From positions 22,398-86,397 of the forward strand of contig JAUNJL010000004.1 in NCBI GenBank assembly GCA_030533315.1: DNA of 64,000 nucleotides. Direction: 5' to 3'. Shown piece by piece: positions 1 to 7,211 of the stretch. Position 1 is the first letter of the stretch, and each line of letters starts with the position of its first letter. This DNA comes from Eubacteriales bacterium. GTDB taxonomy: Bacteria; Bacillota_A; Clostridia; Lachnospirales; Lachnospiraceae. The notes beneath the pieces are model-generated. The model saw only the letters and a program-made list of their open reading frames with translations. It was not told the origin of the DNA and did not search any database. The position numbers and the translations under genes were made by a program.

Positions 1-714
1 ACTCACCACCATATGACGGCCATCCTGGTGGAAATCCCCGCAGCAGTAAGGGGGCAAAAGCAGATACTGAGGGCAGGTGAGGCCATGGTGCTCACTAAGA
101 CGGACCACGCCCCCGTGGTAATGGCCGCAGACCGTCAGATCCGCACCCCACTGAAAATAGGCCTTCCCATATTTGGGATTGTGGGCCAGAAGGACGCGGA
201 GTCCCTCCCTCTCAGGCTCCCCCAAAAGCCCCGTCAGCACCTCTTTTTTCAGCTTGGGGGAATTTGGCTTGTGATAATAGAGGATGGGCAGATCCAGCCC
301 GTAAAAGTTCACCCTCGTCCCCCGGATCCACCGCTCCGCCCGCTGATTTCTCAGAACCACCACGCCGGCCTGGGCGATCTCCCTCTCATATTCCTGGTAA
401 AGCAAAGAAAAGGAATCCGACCGCTCCATCTTCGCCTCGTGATTCCCCGGGGCAAAGCAGACCGGAAACTCCCCGGCCAGGGTACAAAGAAGCTTCCTCG
501 CCGTGGGAATGGTCCCCGGATCGCTGCGGACGATGAGATCCCCCGCCGCCAGCACCGCATCGGGACGGCTTTTTCGGATCTCTTCCAGCAAAAGGCAGTT
601 ATCCTCCCCAAAGGAAAGACCATGAAGATCCGCCAGCAGGGCAAACCGCAGGCTCTCCCGCCCCTTCAGCCTGGGGGAGGTCATCCGGTACGTCTTCGTC
701 TGGAATCCTGCCAT
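1..714 (-). CDS. metallophosphoesterase, partial (3' end outside window)
   Basis: Open reading frame of 238 codons entering from the left edge with no stop inside the window, so the C-terminus is missing. The translated protein carries the calcineurin-like metal-binding series in order: ADLHG near residue 29, AGDLI near 57, PGNHE near 90, LAHNP near 177 and GHYHGG near 197. These ligate a dinuclear metal centre in the family; the substrate cannot be told. The ATG at 714 lies two bases after the stop of the molybdopterin-binding gene, so the two are probably cotranscribed. The ribosome site is weak (GGAAAA), consistent with translational coupling. No signal peptide is visible, so it is probably cytoplasmic. 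Confidence 0.85.
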   Translation of the reverse strand, partial: MAGFQTKTYRMTSPRLKGRESLRFALLADLHGLSFGEDNCLLLEEIRKSRPDAVLAAGDLIVRSDPGTIPTARKLLCTLAGEFPVCFAPGNHEAKMERSDSFSLLYQEYEREIAQAGVVVLRNQRAERWIRGTRVNFYGLDLPILYYHKPNSPKLKKEVLTGLLGEPEREGLRVLLAHNPKYGKAYFQWGADLTVCGHYHGGVVRLSEHHGLTCPQYLLLPPYCCGDFHQDGRHMVVS

Positions 715-716
715 GC

Positions 717-1745
717 TTATTTTCCAAACCCGCAGTTGGGGAACACGCACACCGGGCAGCCCAGACAGAGACCGCCCTCCCCATAGCCGGCGATGTCCTC
801 TCTGGTGATCTCATCGTCTGCCATGAGCCTTGGAAGAACCAGGTCGAAGACCGTCCGCTTTGAATACATGACGCAGCCCGGCAGTCCCACAATGGGGATC
901 CTTTTTCCCTCCTTCTCGTAATAGGCCAAAAGGATCATGGCCCCCGGGAGCACCGGCGCCCCGTAGGCCACCACCCTTGCCCCCGTGTCCTTAATGGCGC
1001 CGGGAGTCCTGTCGTCAGGATCCACGCTCATGCCGCCGGAACACAGAACCAAATCCGCCCCCTCCTGGATAAATCTCTCGATATCCCCGGTGATGACGGC
1101 CCTGTCATCGCCGGGCTTGGTCTGTCCCAGCACCGTCGTGGGAAATTCCTTCAGCTTGTCCAAAAGAACCGGGGTGAAATCATCCTGGATCAATCCCTTC
1201 TGCACCTCGCTCCCCGTGGTGACGATTCCCACCTTTTTGTGGGAATAAGGCAGAATGGAAAAGATCGGCTCCTCTCCCACTGCCTCCACGGCCCGATCCA
1301 TCTTCTCCTTCTCGATCACCAGGGGAATGACCCTCGTCCCGGCAAGCTTGTCTCCCTTTTTCACGGGAAAATCTCCGTGGCGGCAGGCGATTATCATCTC
1401 CCCCAGGGAATTGACCCTCCGAAGGGCCTCCCCGCGGATCTTAAACAGTCCGTCCTCTCCGGCCTCTATCTGGATCTTTCCCTCCTTCGGGGCGCCGCCC
1501 ACCATGTGATCCCCGGCACAGATCCTGTAGAGGATCTCTGCCGCCTCGTTTTCGTGGAGAAGCCCTTCCCGCTGCTCCCACACAAAAAGATGCTCCTTTC
1601 CCACCTTCAGGAGAAGGGGAATGTCCTCCTCCCTCACAATATGTCCCTTGGAAAACAGGACGCCCTTTTTCTCGTCCTTGATGATTTGAGTGATGTCGTG
1701 GCAGAGCACACAGCCCACCGCGTCCACCGTCTTGATCTCTTTCAT
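717..1745 (-). CDS. molybdopterin-binding (MoeA-like) protein with Cys-rich tail
   Basis: A 342-residue protein with a MoCF/MoeA-type molybdopterin-binding domain from about residue 165 on (VGIVTTGSEV, LCSGGMSVDPDDRTPG, GLPGCVMYSK). The N-terminal 160 residues resemble the extra domain of clostridial MoeA-like proteins rather than full MoeA. The last 18 residues hold four cysteines (C-x2-C-x2-C-x5-C), which suggests a metal or Fe-S site. The family is linked to molybdenum cofactor handling, often near molybdenum hydroxylase genes; the exact step is not established. It sits between the exporter gene and the phosphoesterase. modABC and selD also occur in this window, so molybdenum and selenium chemistry in the cell is likely. 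Confidence 0.82.
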   Translation of the reverse strand: MKEIKTVDAVGCVLCHDITQIIKDEKKGVLFSKGHIVREEDIPLLLKVGKEHLFVWEQREGLLHENEAAEILYRICAGDHMVGGAPKEGKIQIEAGEDGLFKIRGEALRRVNSLGEMIIACRHGDFPVKKGDKLAGTRVIPLVIEKEKMDRAVEAVGEEPIFSILPYSHKKVGIVTTGSEVQKGLIQDDFTPVLLDKLKEFPTTVLGQTKPGDDRAVITGDIERFIQEGADLVLCSGGMSVDPDDRTPGAIKDTGARVVAYGAPVLPGAMILLAYYEKEGKRIPIVGLPGCVMYSKRTVFDLVLPRLMADDEITREDIAGYGEGGLCLGCPVCVFPNCGFGK

Positions 1746-1751
1746 TTCAAA

Positions 1752-1940
1752 CTACCCCCATTTTTTCTGTAAACCGGCCCTGATCCGGCCGGCAAAAGCA
1801 CCATTTTCCTGCAAACCGGCCTTATCAGGCCGGCAAAATACGGTTTTCTTATTTTTTTTGCAAACCGGTCCTGGCCCAGCCGGCAAAGCACCGTTTTCCT
1901 ACAGACCGGCCTTGATCAGGCCGGCGTAAACACCATTTTT
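1752..1940 (-). repeat. four tandem copies of the exporter gene's 3' end
   Basis: Starting from the last codons of the ABC exporter gene, a unit of about 41-49 bp recurs three more times toward the next gene; the shared ACCGG core starts at 1905, 1864, 1815 and 1773. Each copy contains a GCCGGCC...GGCCGGT-type dyad able to fold into a hairpin. Copies two and four have spacings of 90 and 132 bp from the first, so they stay in frame, and the frame past the TAG at 1899-1901 is open for 49 codons to another TAG at 1752-1754. The copies may act as an attenuator or terminator. Confidence 0.85.
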
Positions 1941-3647
1941 CTCCATCAGCTCCTGGTGGGTGCCCTCCTCCTCGATCCCCTCCTCGGTGAGCACCAGGAT
2001 TCTCCTGGCGTTTCGGATGGTGGACAGGCGATGGGCGATGACAAAGGTGGTTCTGTCCTTGGCCAGCCTTTCCAGGGAATCCTGCACCACCTTCTCGCTT
2101 TCGTTGTCCAAAGCCGAGGTGGCCTCGTCAAAAATCAGGATGGGCGGGTTCTTCAGAAAGGCCCTGGCAATGGACAGCCTCTGCTTCTGGCCCCCGGAAA
2201 GCTTCACCCCTCTTTGCCCAATATCCGTGTCGTAATCGTCAGGCATTTCCATGATAAAGTCGTGGGCGTTCGCCGCCTTTGCCGCCCGGATCACCTCCTC
2301 ATCGGTGGCCCCGGGCTTTCCGTAGCGGATGTTGTCCATGATGGTTCCGGCAAACAGGTACACGTCCTGCTGGACGATGCCGATCTGACGCCGCAGGTCC
2401 TCCAGCCGGATGCGCCGGATATCCTGCCCGTCCAGAAGAATGGCACCGGCCGTCACGTCGTAAAACCTTGGTATGAGGCTGCACAGGGTGGTCTTTCCGG
2501 CGCCCGAGGTACCCACCAGGGCCACGTAATCCCCAGGATTGACCTGAAGATTCACATGGGAAAGGACCGTATCCTTCCCATCCTCGTACTGGAAGGAAAC
2601 GTTGTCAAAGGTGATCTCCCCCTTCGCCCCGTCCAGAGGCATGGCGTCCGGCGCATCCTCGATATCCGGAGCGATGGCCATCATCTCCTGGAAACGCTCA
2701 TAGCCGCTGTAGCCGTTTTGGAACTGCTCCGTAAAGTTGACCAGCTTCGTCACCGGCTCCGTAAAGTTGTTGATGTAAAGAAGGAAGGTCACAAGATCCG
2801 TGGCTGTCAGGCTTCCGCCTGCCAGCAGAAAGGCTCCCGACACCAGCGCCGCCACGGTGATGAGGGTGGTAAAGGCATCCATCCCCGCATGATATCCCGC
2901 CATGTAGCGATAGGTCAGGCGCTTTGCCGCCACGAACCGTTCGTTTCCCTTTTTGAATTTTTCCATTTCCCTGGCTTCGTTTCCAAAGGACTGAACCACC
3001 CGGATCCCCGCCAGGCTGTCCTCGATCTGGCTGTTGACGTCCGCGATCCGGGCCCGGTTCTCCTTGAAGGCGTGCTTCATCCTCCGATTATAGATCAGGG
3101 CGTAGACAAGCATGAGCACCACCACCCCAAAGCAGAGAAGGGCCATCCTGGGGTTTACCTGAAGCAGGATGATCAGGGCTCCAAAAAGCTTGATCAGGGA
3201 GATCACCAGATCCTCCGGCCCGTGGTGCAGCAGCTCGCTGATGTCAAACAGGTCGCTGGTGATCCTGGACAGAAGGTGCCCCACCTTCTGGTTGTCATAA
3301 AAGGCGAAGGACAGCTTCTGGTAATGCCCGAAGATCTCGTTCCTCATGTCATGCTCGATGTAGGTTCCCATCATGTGTCCGTAAAAGGTGATGAAATACC
3401 GGCTGACAAGCTGCACCAGGATGAGGGCCGCCATGCCCATGCCGATCTTCAGGATCACGCTCTGCGCCTCCTGAACGCTCATGTGGCCGATACTGTTCAT
3501 CACGTACCGTACCAGGAGGGGAATGACCAGGGTCACCGCCGCTCCCAGTATGGCAAAAAACAGATCGGCAAAGAACAGGCCCTTGTAGGGCTTGTAATAT
3601 CCCGCCATCATCTTAATCCGCCCAGGGGATTTCTTCTTTTGCTCCAT
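1899..3647 (-). CDS. ABC exporter, fused membrane and ATPase domains
   Basis: A 582-residue half-size exporter expected to work as a dimer in the membrane. Residues about 15-310 form a six-helix type-1 exporter domain. The C-terminal ATPase has Walker A GTSGAGKTT, signature LSGGQKQR, Walker B ILIFDEATSAL and switch His in IAHRLSTI. Cargo (lipid, drug or peptide) cannot be told. I chose the ATG at 3647 because an AAAGGAG ribosome site lies just before it; an in-frame upstream ATG at 3761 would add 38 residues encoded by repeat sequence. A perfect-consensus promoter lies at 3779-3808. The 3' end is tandemly repeated downstream. Confidence 0.9.
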   Translation of the reverse strand: MEQKKKSPGRIKMMAGYYKPYKGLFFADLFFAILGAAVTLVIPLLVRYVMNSIGHMSVQEAQSVILKIGMGMAALILVQLVSRYFITFYGHMMGTYIEHDMRNEIFGHYQKLSFAFYDNQKVGHLLSRITSDLFDISELLHHGPEDLVISLIKLFGALIILLQVNPRMALLCFGVVVLMLVYALIYNRRMKHAFKENRARIADVNSQIEDSLAGIRVVQSFGNEAREMEKFKKGNERFVAAKRLTYRYMAGYHAGMDAFTTLITVAALVSGAFLLAGGSLTATDLVTFLLYINNFTEPVTKLVNFTEQFQNGYSGYERFQEMMAIAPDIEDAPDAMPLDGAKGEITFDNVSFQYEDGKDTVLSHVNLQVNPGDYVALVGTSGAGKTTLCSLIPRFYDVTAGAILLDGQDIRRIRLEDLRRQIGIVQQDVYLFAGTIMDNIRYGKPGATDEEVIRAAKAANAHDFIMEMPDDYDTDIGQRGVKLSGGQKQRLSIARAFLKNPPILIFDEATSALDNESEKVVQDSLERLAKDRTTFVIAHRLSTIRNARRILVLTEEGIEEEGTHQELMEKNGVYAGLIKAGL

Positions 3648-3649
3648 CG

Positions 3650-3743
3650 TTTCTCCTTTCATGGCACATTCACTGTGCCAATAATGGTAGATTTGGAAGC
3701 CTGCTTCCAAACTTTCTCCTTTCATGGCACACCTGCTGTGCCA
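3650..3743 (-). repeat. duplicated hairpin plus ribosome-site leader
   Basis: Two 31-bp direct repeats (3650-3680 and 3713-3743) lie 63 bp apart. They differ at only four positions, all in the hairpin loop; the 7-bp arms TGGCACA/TGTGCCA and the following ATGAAAGGAGAAA are identical. Between them sits a separate dyad, TTTGGAAGC-2 nt-GCTTCCAAA (3692-3711). Each copy presents an ATG and a strong Shine-Dalgarno. The second serves the exporter start at 3647; the first leads into an in-frame extension. Confidence 0.85.
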
Positions 3744-3778
3744 TTTTCTCCGTTCCTTCATTTTTTCACACGGAGTTC

Positions 3779-3808
3779 ATTATAACTCACTCAGGCCGCA
3801 TTTGTCAA
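3779..3808 (-). promoter_or_regulatory. sigma-A promoter of ABC exporter
   Basis: TTGACA (3803-3808) and TATAAT (3779-3784), both perfect consensus, with an 18-bp spacer. Transcription would start near 3772, giving a leader of about 125 nt that contains the duplicated hairpins. Confidence 0.85.
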
Positions 3809-3899
3809 AAAATGTTCCCTTCGTTTTTCTCAGGTTTCCCTCCGTCACACCGGTAAATCCCTTTCCTGAAGCTGTCGGAACCGGCGCAGCCCGGCACTC

Positions 3900-5081
3900 C
3901 TAGAGCAGGGCCTCCCCTGCCGCCTTCCTCAGACAGTCCCCGTAGGTGGCTCTTCCCACGGATTTTCCATACAGGATATCCACCGTTCCCAGCTTTTTCT
4001 CCCCCGCGTAGTATTCCATCACTCCCGCCTTCTCCCCCTTCTTCACGGGAGCCTGAACGGATTCTGGCAGGATCAGCCTTTTCTTTACGTCATCCAAAGC
4101 CGCCCCCTCCAAAGAGAGATAGTGAAAGGTTTTTTCGTACACCAGCGGCGCTTCCCCTTTGGTTCCCCTTTTCACCTGCAGGAAAGGAAGGGGGGAGGGA
4201 CTTTCGTCCACGTACAGGCTGCATTTGGAAAACCCGTAATTCAAAAGGGAGGCGGCGTCCCGGAAACGGACCTTGTAATCCGGTGCGGCCATAACCACCG
4301 CAATCAGGGTGACACCCTTTCGCCTGGCCACGGCGCTCAAACAGTATTTTGCCAGGCTGGTGCTCCCCGTCTTCAGCCCCAGGCAGCCCTCATAGCTGCG
4401 CAGAAGCTTGTTGGTGTTGGTCAAAGTAAACTCCGAGGAGCCCTGACGGGTGACGTGGGTCATGTTTTCCATCCAGATGGAGGAATAGTCAAGAACCTCC
4501 GGATACTTCTCGATCAGCTCCCGGCTCATAAGGGCCACGTCCCTGGCGCTGGTGTAATGCTCCGGGGAATCCGTCAGCCCGCAGCAGTCCTCAAAGTGGG
4601 TGTTTTTCATTCCCAGCTTCTCCGCCCGCAGGTTCATTTCCCGGACAAACTCCTCCTCGCTGCCGCAGAGATGCTCCGCCATGGCCACGCTGGCGTCATT
4701 CCCCGAGGCGATGACGATGCACTTGATCATGGTCTCCACGTCCTGGGTCTCCCCCTCCTCCAGGAACACCTGGGAGCCGCCCATGGACTTTGCGTAGGCG
4801 CTGGTGGTCACGGTATCCGTCAGCTTCAGCCTCCCCTCCCGTATGGCGTCAAAGATCAGGATCAGCGTCATGATCTTGGTGATGCTGGCCGGGCTTCTCC
4901 TGGTATCGGCCTCCTTCTCCAACAGCACCTCTCCTGTTTTGCTCTCCATCAGGATCCCGGAGGGAGCCTCCATGACGGCCTGGCCCTCCTCCTGGCCGCA
5001 AACGGCAAGGGGCGCGCCTGTGATCCCCAGGCAAAAAGCCAGAGCGCCGGCCAGAAGCCTTCGTTTCCAACCTGTTTTCAT
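3900..5081 (-). CDS. dacF: D-alanyl-D-alanine carboxypeptidase (PBP5/DacF type)
   Basis: A 393-residue secreted serine carboxypeptidase that trims the terminal D-Ala from peptidoglycan stem peptides. A signal peptide covers about residues 1-29. The penicillin-binding motifs are complete: SxxK at S66-K69 (SITK), SGN at 126-128 and KTG at 237-239. The region after residue 285 matches the beta-rich C-terminal domain of the PBP5 family. A hydrophobic stretch at the extreme C-terminus is weak, so the mode of membrane attachment is unclear. It lies downstream of the cardiolipin synthase gene with about 100 bp between, in the same direction. The gene name follows the clostridial family and is not proven here. 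Confidence 0.92.
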   Translation of the reverse strand: MKTGWKRRLLAGALAFCLGITGAPLAVCGQEEGQAVMEAPSGILMESKTGEVLLEKEADTRRSPASITKIMTLILIFDAIREGRLKLTDTVTTSAYAKSMGGSQVFLEEGETQDVETMIKCIVIASGNDASVAMAEHLCGSEEEFVREMNLRAEKLGMKNTHFEDCCGLTDSPEHYTSARDVALMSRELIEKYPEVLDYSSIWMENMTHVTRQGSSEFTLTNTNKLLRSYEGCLGLKTGSTSLAKYCLSAVARRKGVTLIAVVMAAPDYKVRFRDAASLLNYGFSKCSLYVDESPSPLPFLQVKRGTKGEAPLVYEKTFHYLSLEGAALDDVKKRLILPESVQAPVKKGEKAGVMEYYAGEKKLGTVDILYGKSVGRATYGDCLRKAAGEALL

Positions 5082-5181
5082 ATCCTTCTCCCGGTATACA
5101 GATTCTATTCTATTTTAAAGGAGCACTTGTGAAAATATGACAGCTCCTGCGGCTTCCGGATACCGGGACGAAAGCCGGCTC

Positions 5182-6732
5182 TCACAGCATGGGGGCAAAA
5201 AGACGGAGCACGCTCTGCATTCCCCGGACCACCACGTTTCTTCCCCGGCAGAATCCCAGGCTGATGGGCTCGCAATACCGGAGGGTCTCCGTAAAGTCCT
5301 CCTTGATCTCCCCGATTACCTTGTTCTGATAAATCCAGACCCCGTCCTCAAAGTGAAGGTACAGGCTGCGGTAATCCAGGTTGATGGTTCCCACCACCCC
5401 CACCTGGTCGTCGCACACAAAGGATTTTGCGTGCAGAAAGCCGGGCTGATACTCGTAGATCTTTACCCCGGACTCCAGAAGCTGCTCATAGTAGGACTGG
5501 GTGAGAAGGAACACGATCTTCTTGTCCGGCACCGCCGGGGTCATGATCCGCACGTCCACCCCGCTTTTTGCGGCCAGGCAGAGGGCGGTCATCATCTCGT
5601 TGTCGATGATCAGGTAGGGGGTGCAGATATACACGTAATCCCTGGCACGGTTGATGATGTTCAGGTACACGTTCTCCCCCACGGTCTCCCGGTCCAGAGG
5701 GGTATCTCCAAAGGGCTGGATAAAGCCGTCCCCGGGAAACTCCTCCGGGTGGTGCCGGTGGGGCAGATACTCCGAGAGCTGATCCCTGTCCTCCCCTTTG
5801 TTCACCACGCACCACATGTGAAGGAACATGGCCGTCATGTTCCAGACTCCCTCTCCCTTCAGCATCACCGCCGTGTCCTTCCAGTGACCGAAGCGCTCCC
5901 TTTGGTTGATGTACTCGTCCGCCAGGTTGATGCCTCCCGTAAATCCCACCCATCCGTCAATGATACAGAATTTGCGGTGATCCCGGTTATTCTGGATGAT
6001 GTTCAGAATGGGACGGAAGGGGTTGAAGACCCGGCACCGGATCCCCTTCGCCTCCAGCTTCTCATAATATTTGTGGGGAAGGGTGGTCAGGCATCCCATA
6101 TCGTCGTAGAGCAGCCTTACGTCCACTCCCTCCTTCACCTTCCTCTCCAGGATATCCAGGATGGTCCTCCACATCACGCCGTCGTGGATGATAAAATACT
6201 CAATGAAGATGAAATGCTCCGCCCGCTCCAGCTCCCGCACCAGCACGGGAAACATGTCGTCTCCCACCTGGAAATATTCTGCGCTGGTATGCTCATGGAC
6301 GGGAAAGCCGGAATTTTTCCAGATGTAATCCGACTGGATGCGGGCCGACGGATCCTTCTCCTCCAGGCGCATACGGGCCTTCTCATCCCCCTCCAAATAT
6401 TCGCTGGTGGTTTCCATCATCTCGTTGAACTGCTCCTGGATGGCGGAGGCGACCCGGGATTTCCCGAAGATCAGGTACAGCACCAGGCCGAACACCGGCA
6501 GGCAAAGGATGAGCATGGTCCATGCCAGCTTGTAGGAGGGATTGATCTTTTGGTTTACGATCCACAGAACCACCAGCAGGCTGACCATATCCAGGGCCAG
6601 GGATATGTAGCTGGAATATCCCGCCACCCGGAAAATAATGGTAAAGATCCACACAAGCTGGATGAGCATGGCCACCACCACGTAGAAAATACGATTGAAA
6701 AGGAGCTTCATGATTTTTTTCAGTATCAGCAT
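5182..6732 (-). CDS. cls: cardiolipin synthase
   Basis: A 516-residue membrane protein that condenses phosphatidylglycerol molecules into cardiolipin. Two or three N-terminal membrane helices (about residues 12-35, 42-60 and 70-90) are followed by two phospholipase-D domains. Both HKD catalytic motifs are intact: H252-x-K254-x4-D259 and H434-x-K436-x4-D441. The length fits bacterial Cls. The ATG at 6732 has an AGGA ribosome site 8 bp upstream. The rpsU terminator separates it from the preceding gene, and no clear promoter was found in the short gap. Together with pgsA, pssA and psd in this window it completes a phospholipid synthesis set. Confidence 0.93.
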   Translation of the reverse strand: MLILKKIMKLLFNRIFYVVVAMLIQLVWIFTIIFRVAGYSSYISLALDMVSLLVVLWIVNQKINPSYKLAWTMLILCLPVFGLVLYLIFGKSRVASAIQEQFNEMMETTSEYLEGDEKARMRLEEKDPSARIQSDYIWKNSGFPVHEHTSAEYFQVGDDMFPVLVRELERAEHFIFIEYFIIHDGVMWRTILDILERKVKEGVDVRLLYDDMGCLTTLPHKYYEKLEAKGIRCRVFNPFRPILNIIQNNRDHRKFCIIDGWVGFTGGINLADEYINQRERFGHWKDTAVMLKGEGVWNMTAMFLHMWCVVNKGEDRDQLSEYLPHRHHPEEFPGDGFIQPFGDTPLDRETVGENVYLNIINRARDYVYICTPYLIIDNEMMTALCLAAKSGVDVRIMTPAVPDKKIVFLLTQSYYEQLLESGVKIYEYQPGFLHAKSFVCDDQVGVVGTINLDYRSLYLHFEDGVWIYQNKVIGEIKEDFTETLRYCEPISLGFCRGRNVVVRGMQSVLRLFAPML

Positions 6733-6762
6733 TTTGTCTGTCCTTCCCCTTCTTCATCGAGA

Positions 6763-6794
6763 AAAATCCCTGACTGCTTCCAGTCAGGGATTTT
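6763..6794 (-). terminator. rho-independent terminator after rpsU
   Basis: A perfect 14-bp stem (6763-6776 with 6781-6794) around a 4-nt loop. The stem ends in AAAATCCC/GGGATTTT followed by a T run on the minus strand, directly after the rpsU stop. Confidence 0.92.
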
Positions 6795-6803
6795 AGCGCA
6801 CGA

Positions 6804-6980
6804 TTAATTATATTTACGTTTTCTTGCGGCTTCAGATTTTTTCTTACGACGAACGCTTGGCTTCTCGTAATGCTCTCTCTTGCGGATCTCCTGCTGAATG
6901 CCTGCTTTAGCACAGCTTCTCTTAAATCTGCGAAGAGCGCTATCTAAAGTCTCGTTTTCTTTTACGATAACGTTTGACAT
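6804..6980 (-). CDS. rpsU: 30S ribosomal protein S21
   Basis: A 58-residue basic protein beginning [19 protein letters not shown] and ending in the Arg/Lys-rich tail typical of S21. It is a small-subunit component that helps initiation complexes pair with the Shine-Dalgarno. The frame is open upstream, but the family length and the ribosome site support the ATG at 6980. It has its own promoter (7059-7088) and terminator, so it is a single-gene unit. Codon use (CGT, GTT) suggests high expression. Confidence 0.97.
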   Translation of the reverse strand: MSNVIVKENETLDSALRRFKRSCAKAGIQQEIRKREHYEKPSVRRKKKSEAARKRKYN

Positions 6981-7058
6981 AGACTCACACCTAACCTCCC
7001 TCCAGTTGTAGATTGTGCTGAAATACAACTGTCTGGGTATTTTTCTTGCACGACTGTT

Positions 7059-7088
7059 ATTATATATCATTTCGCTCTGATTCGTCAA
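7059..7088 (-). promoter_or_regulatory. promoter of rpsU
   Basis: TTGACG (7083-7088) and TATAAT (7059-7064) with an 18-bp spacer, about 80 bp upstream of the rpsU start codon. Confidence 0.8.
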
Positions 7089-7184
7089 CAGCTTTTGGAT
7101 ATTTTTACAAACTTTTTTCAAATTTTTCTGTTTTTTCCGATTTTCCCCCAAACAGCAGGAGAAAGGCAGCACAGGCCTGCTCCC

Positions 7185-7203
7185 AAAAGGGCTCCCTGGA
7201 GCC
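7185..7203 (-). terminator. possible terminator after alaS
   Basis: Short stem GGCTC/GAGCC (7190-7203) with a 4-nt loop, followed on the minus strand by CTTTT only. It is close after the alaS stop but weak. Confidence 0.45.
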
Positions 7204-7211
7204 TGGATCCG

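Noticed and set aside
1956..3785. 609-codon open frame on the plus strand
   Set aside because: It lies antisense to the ABC exporter, whose motifs are complete. Long antisense frames are common at this GC content, and this one shows no ribosome site or family motif.
5137..6807. 556-codon plus-strand frame
   Set aside because: It is a shadow of cardiolipin synthase, whose two HKD motifs are intact on the minus strand.
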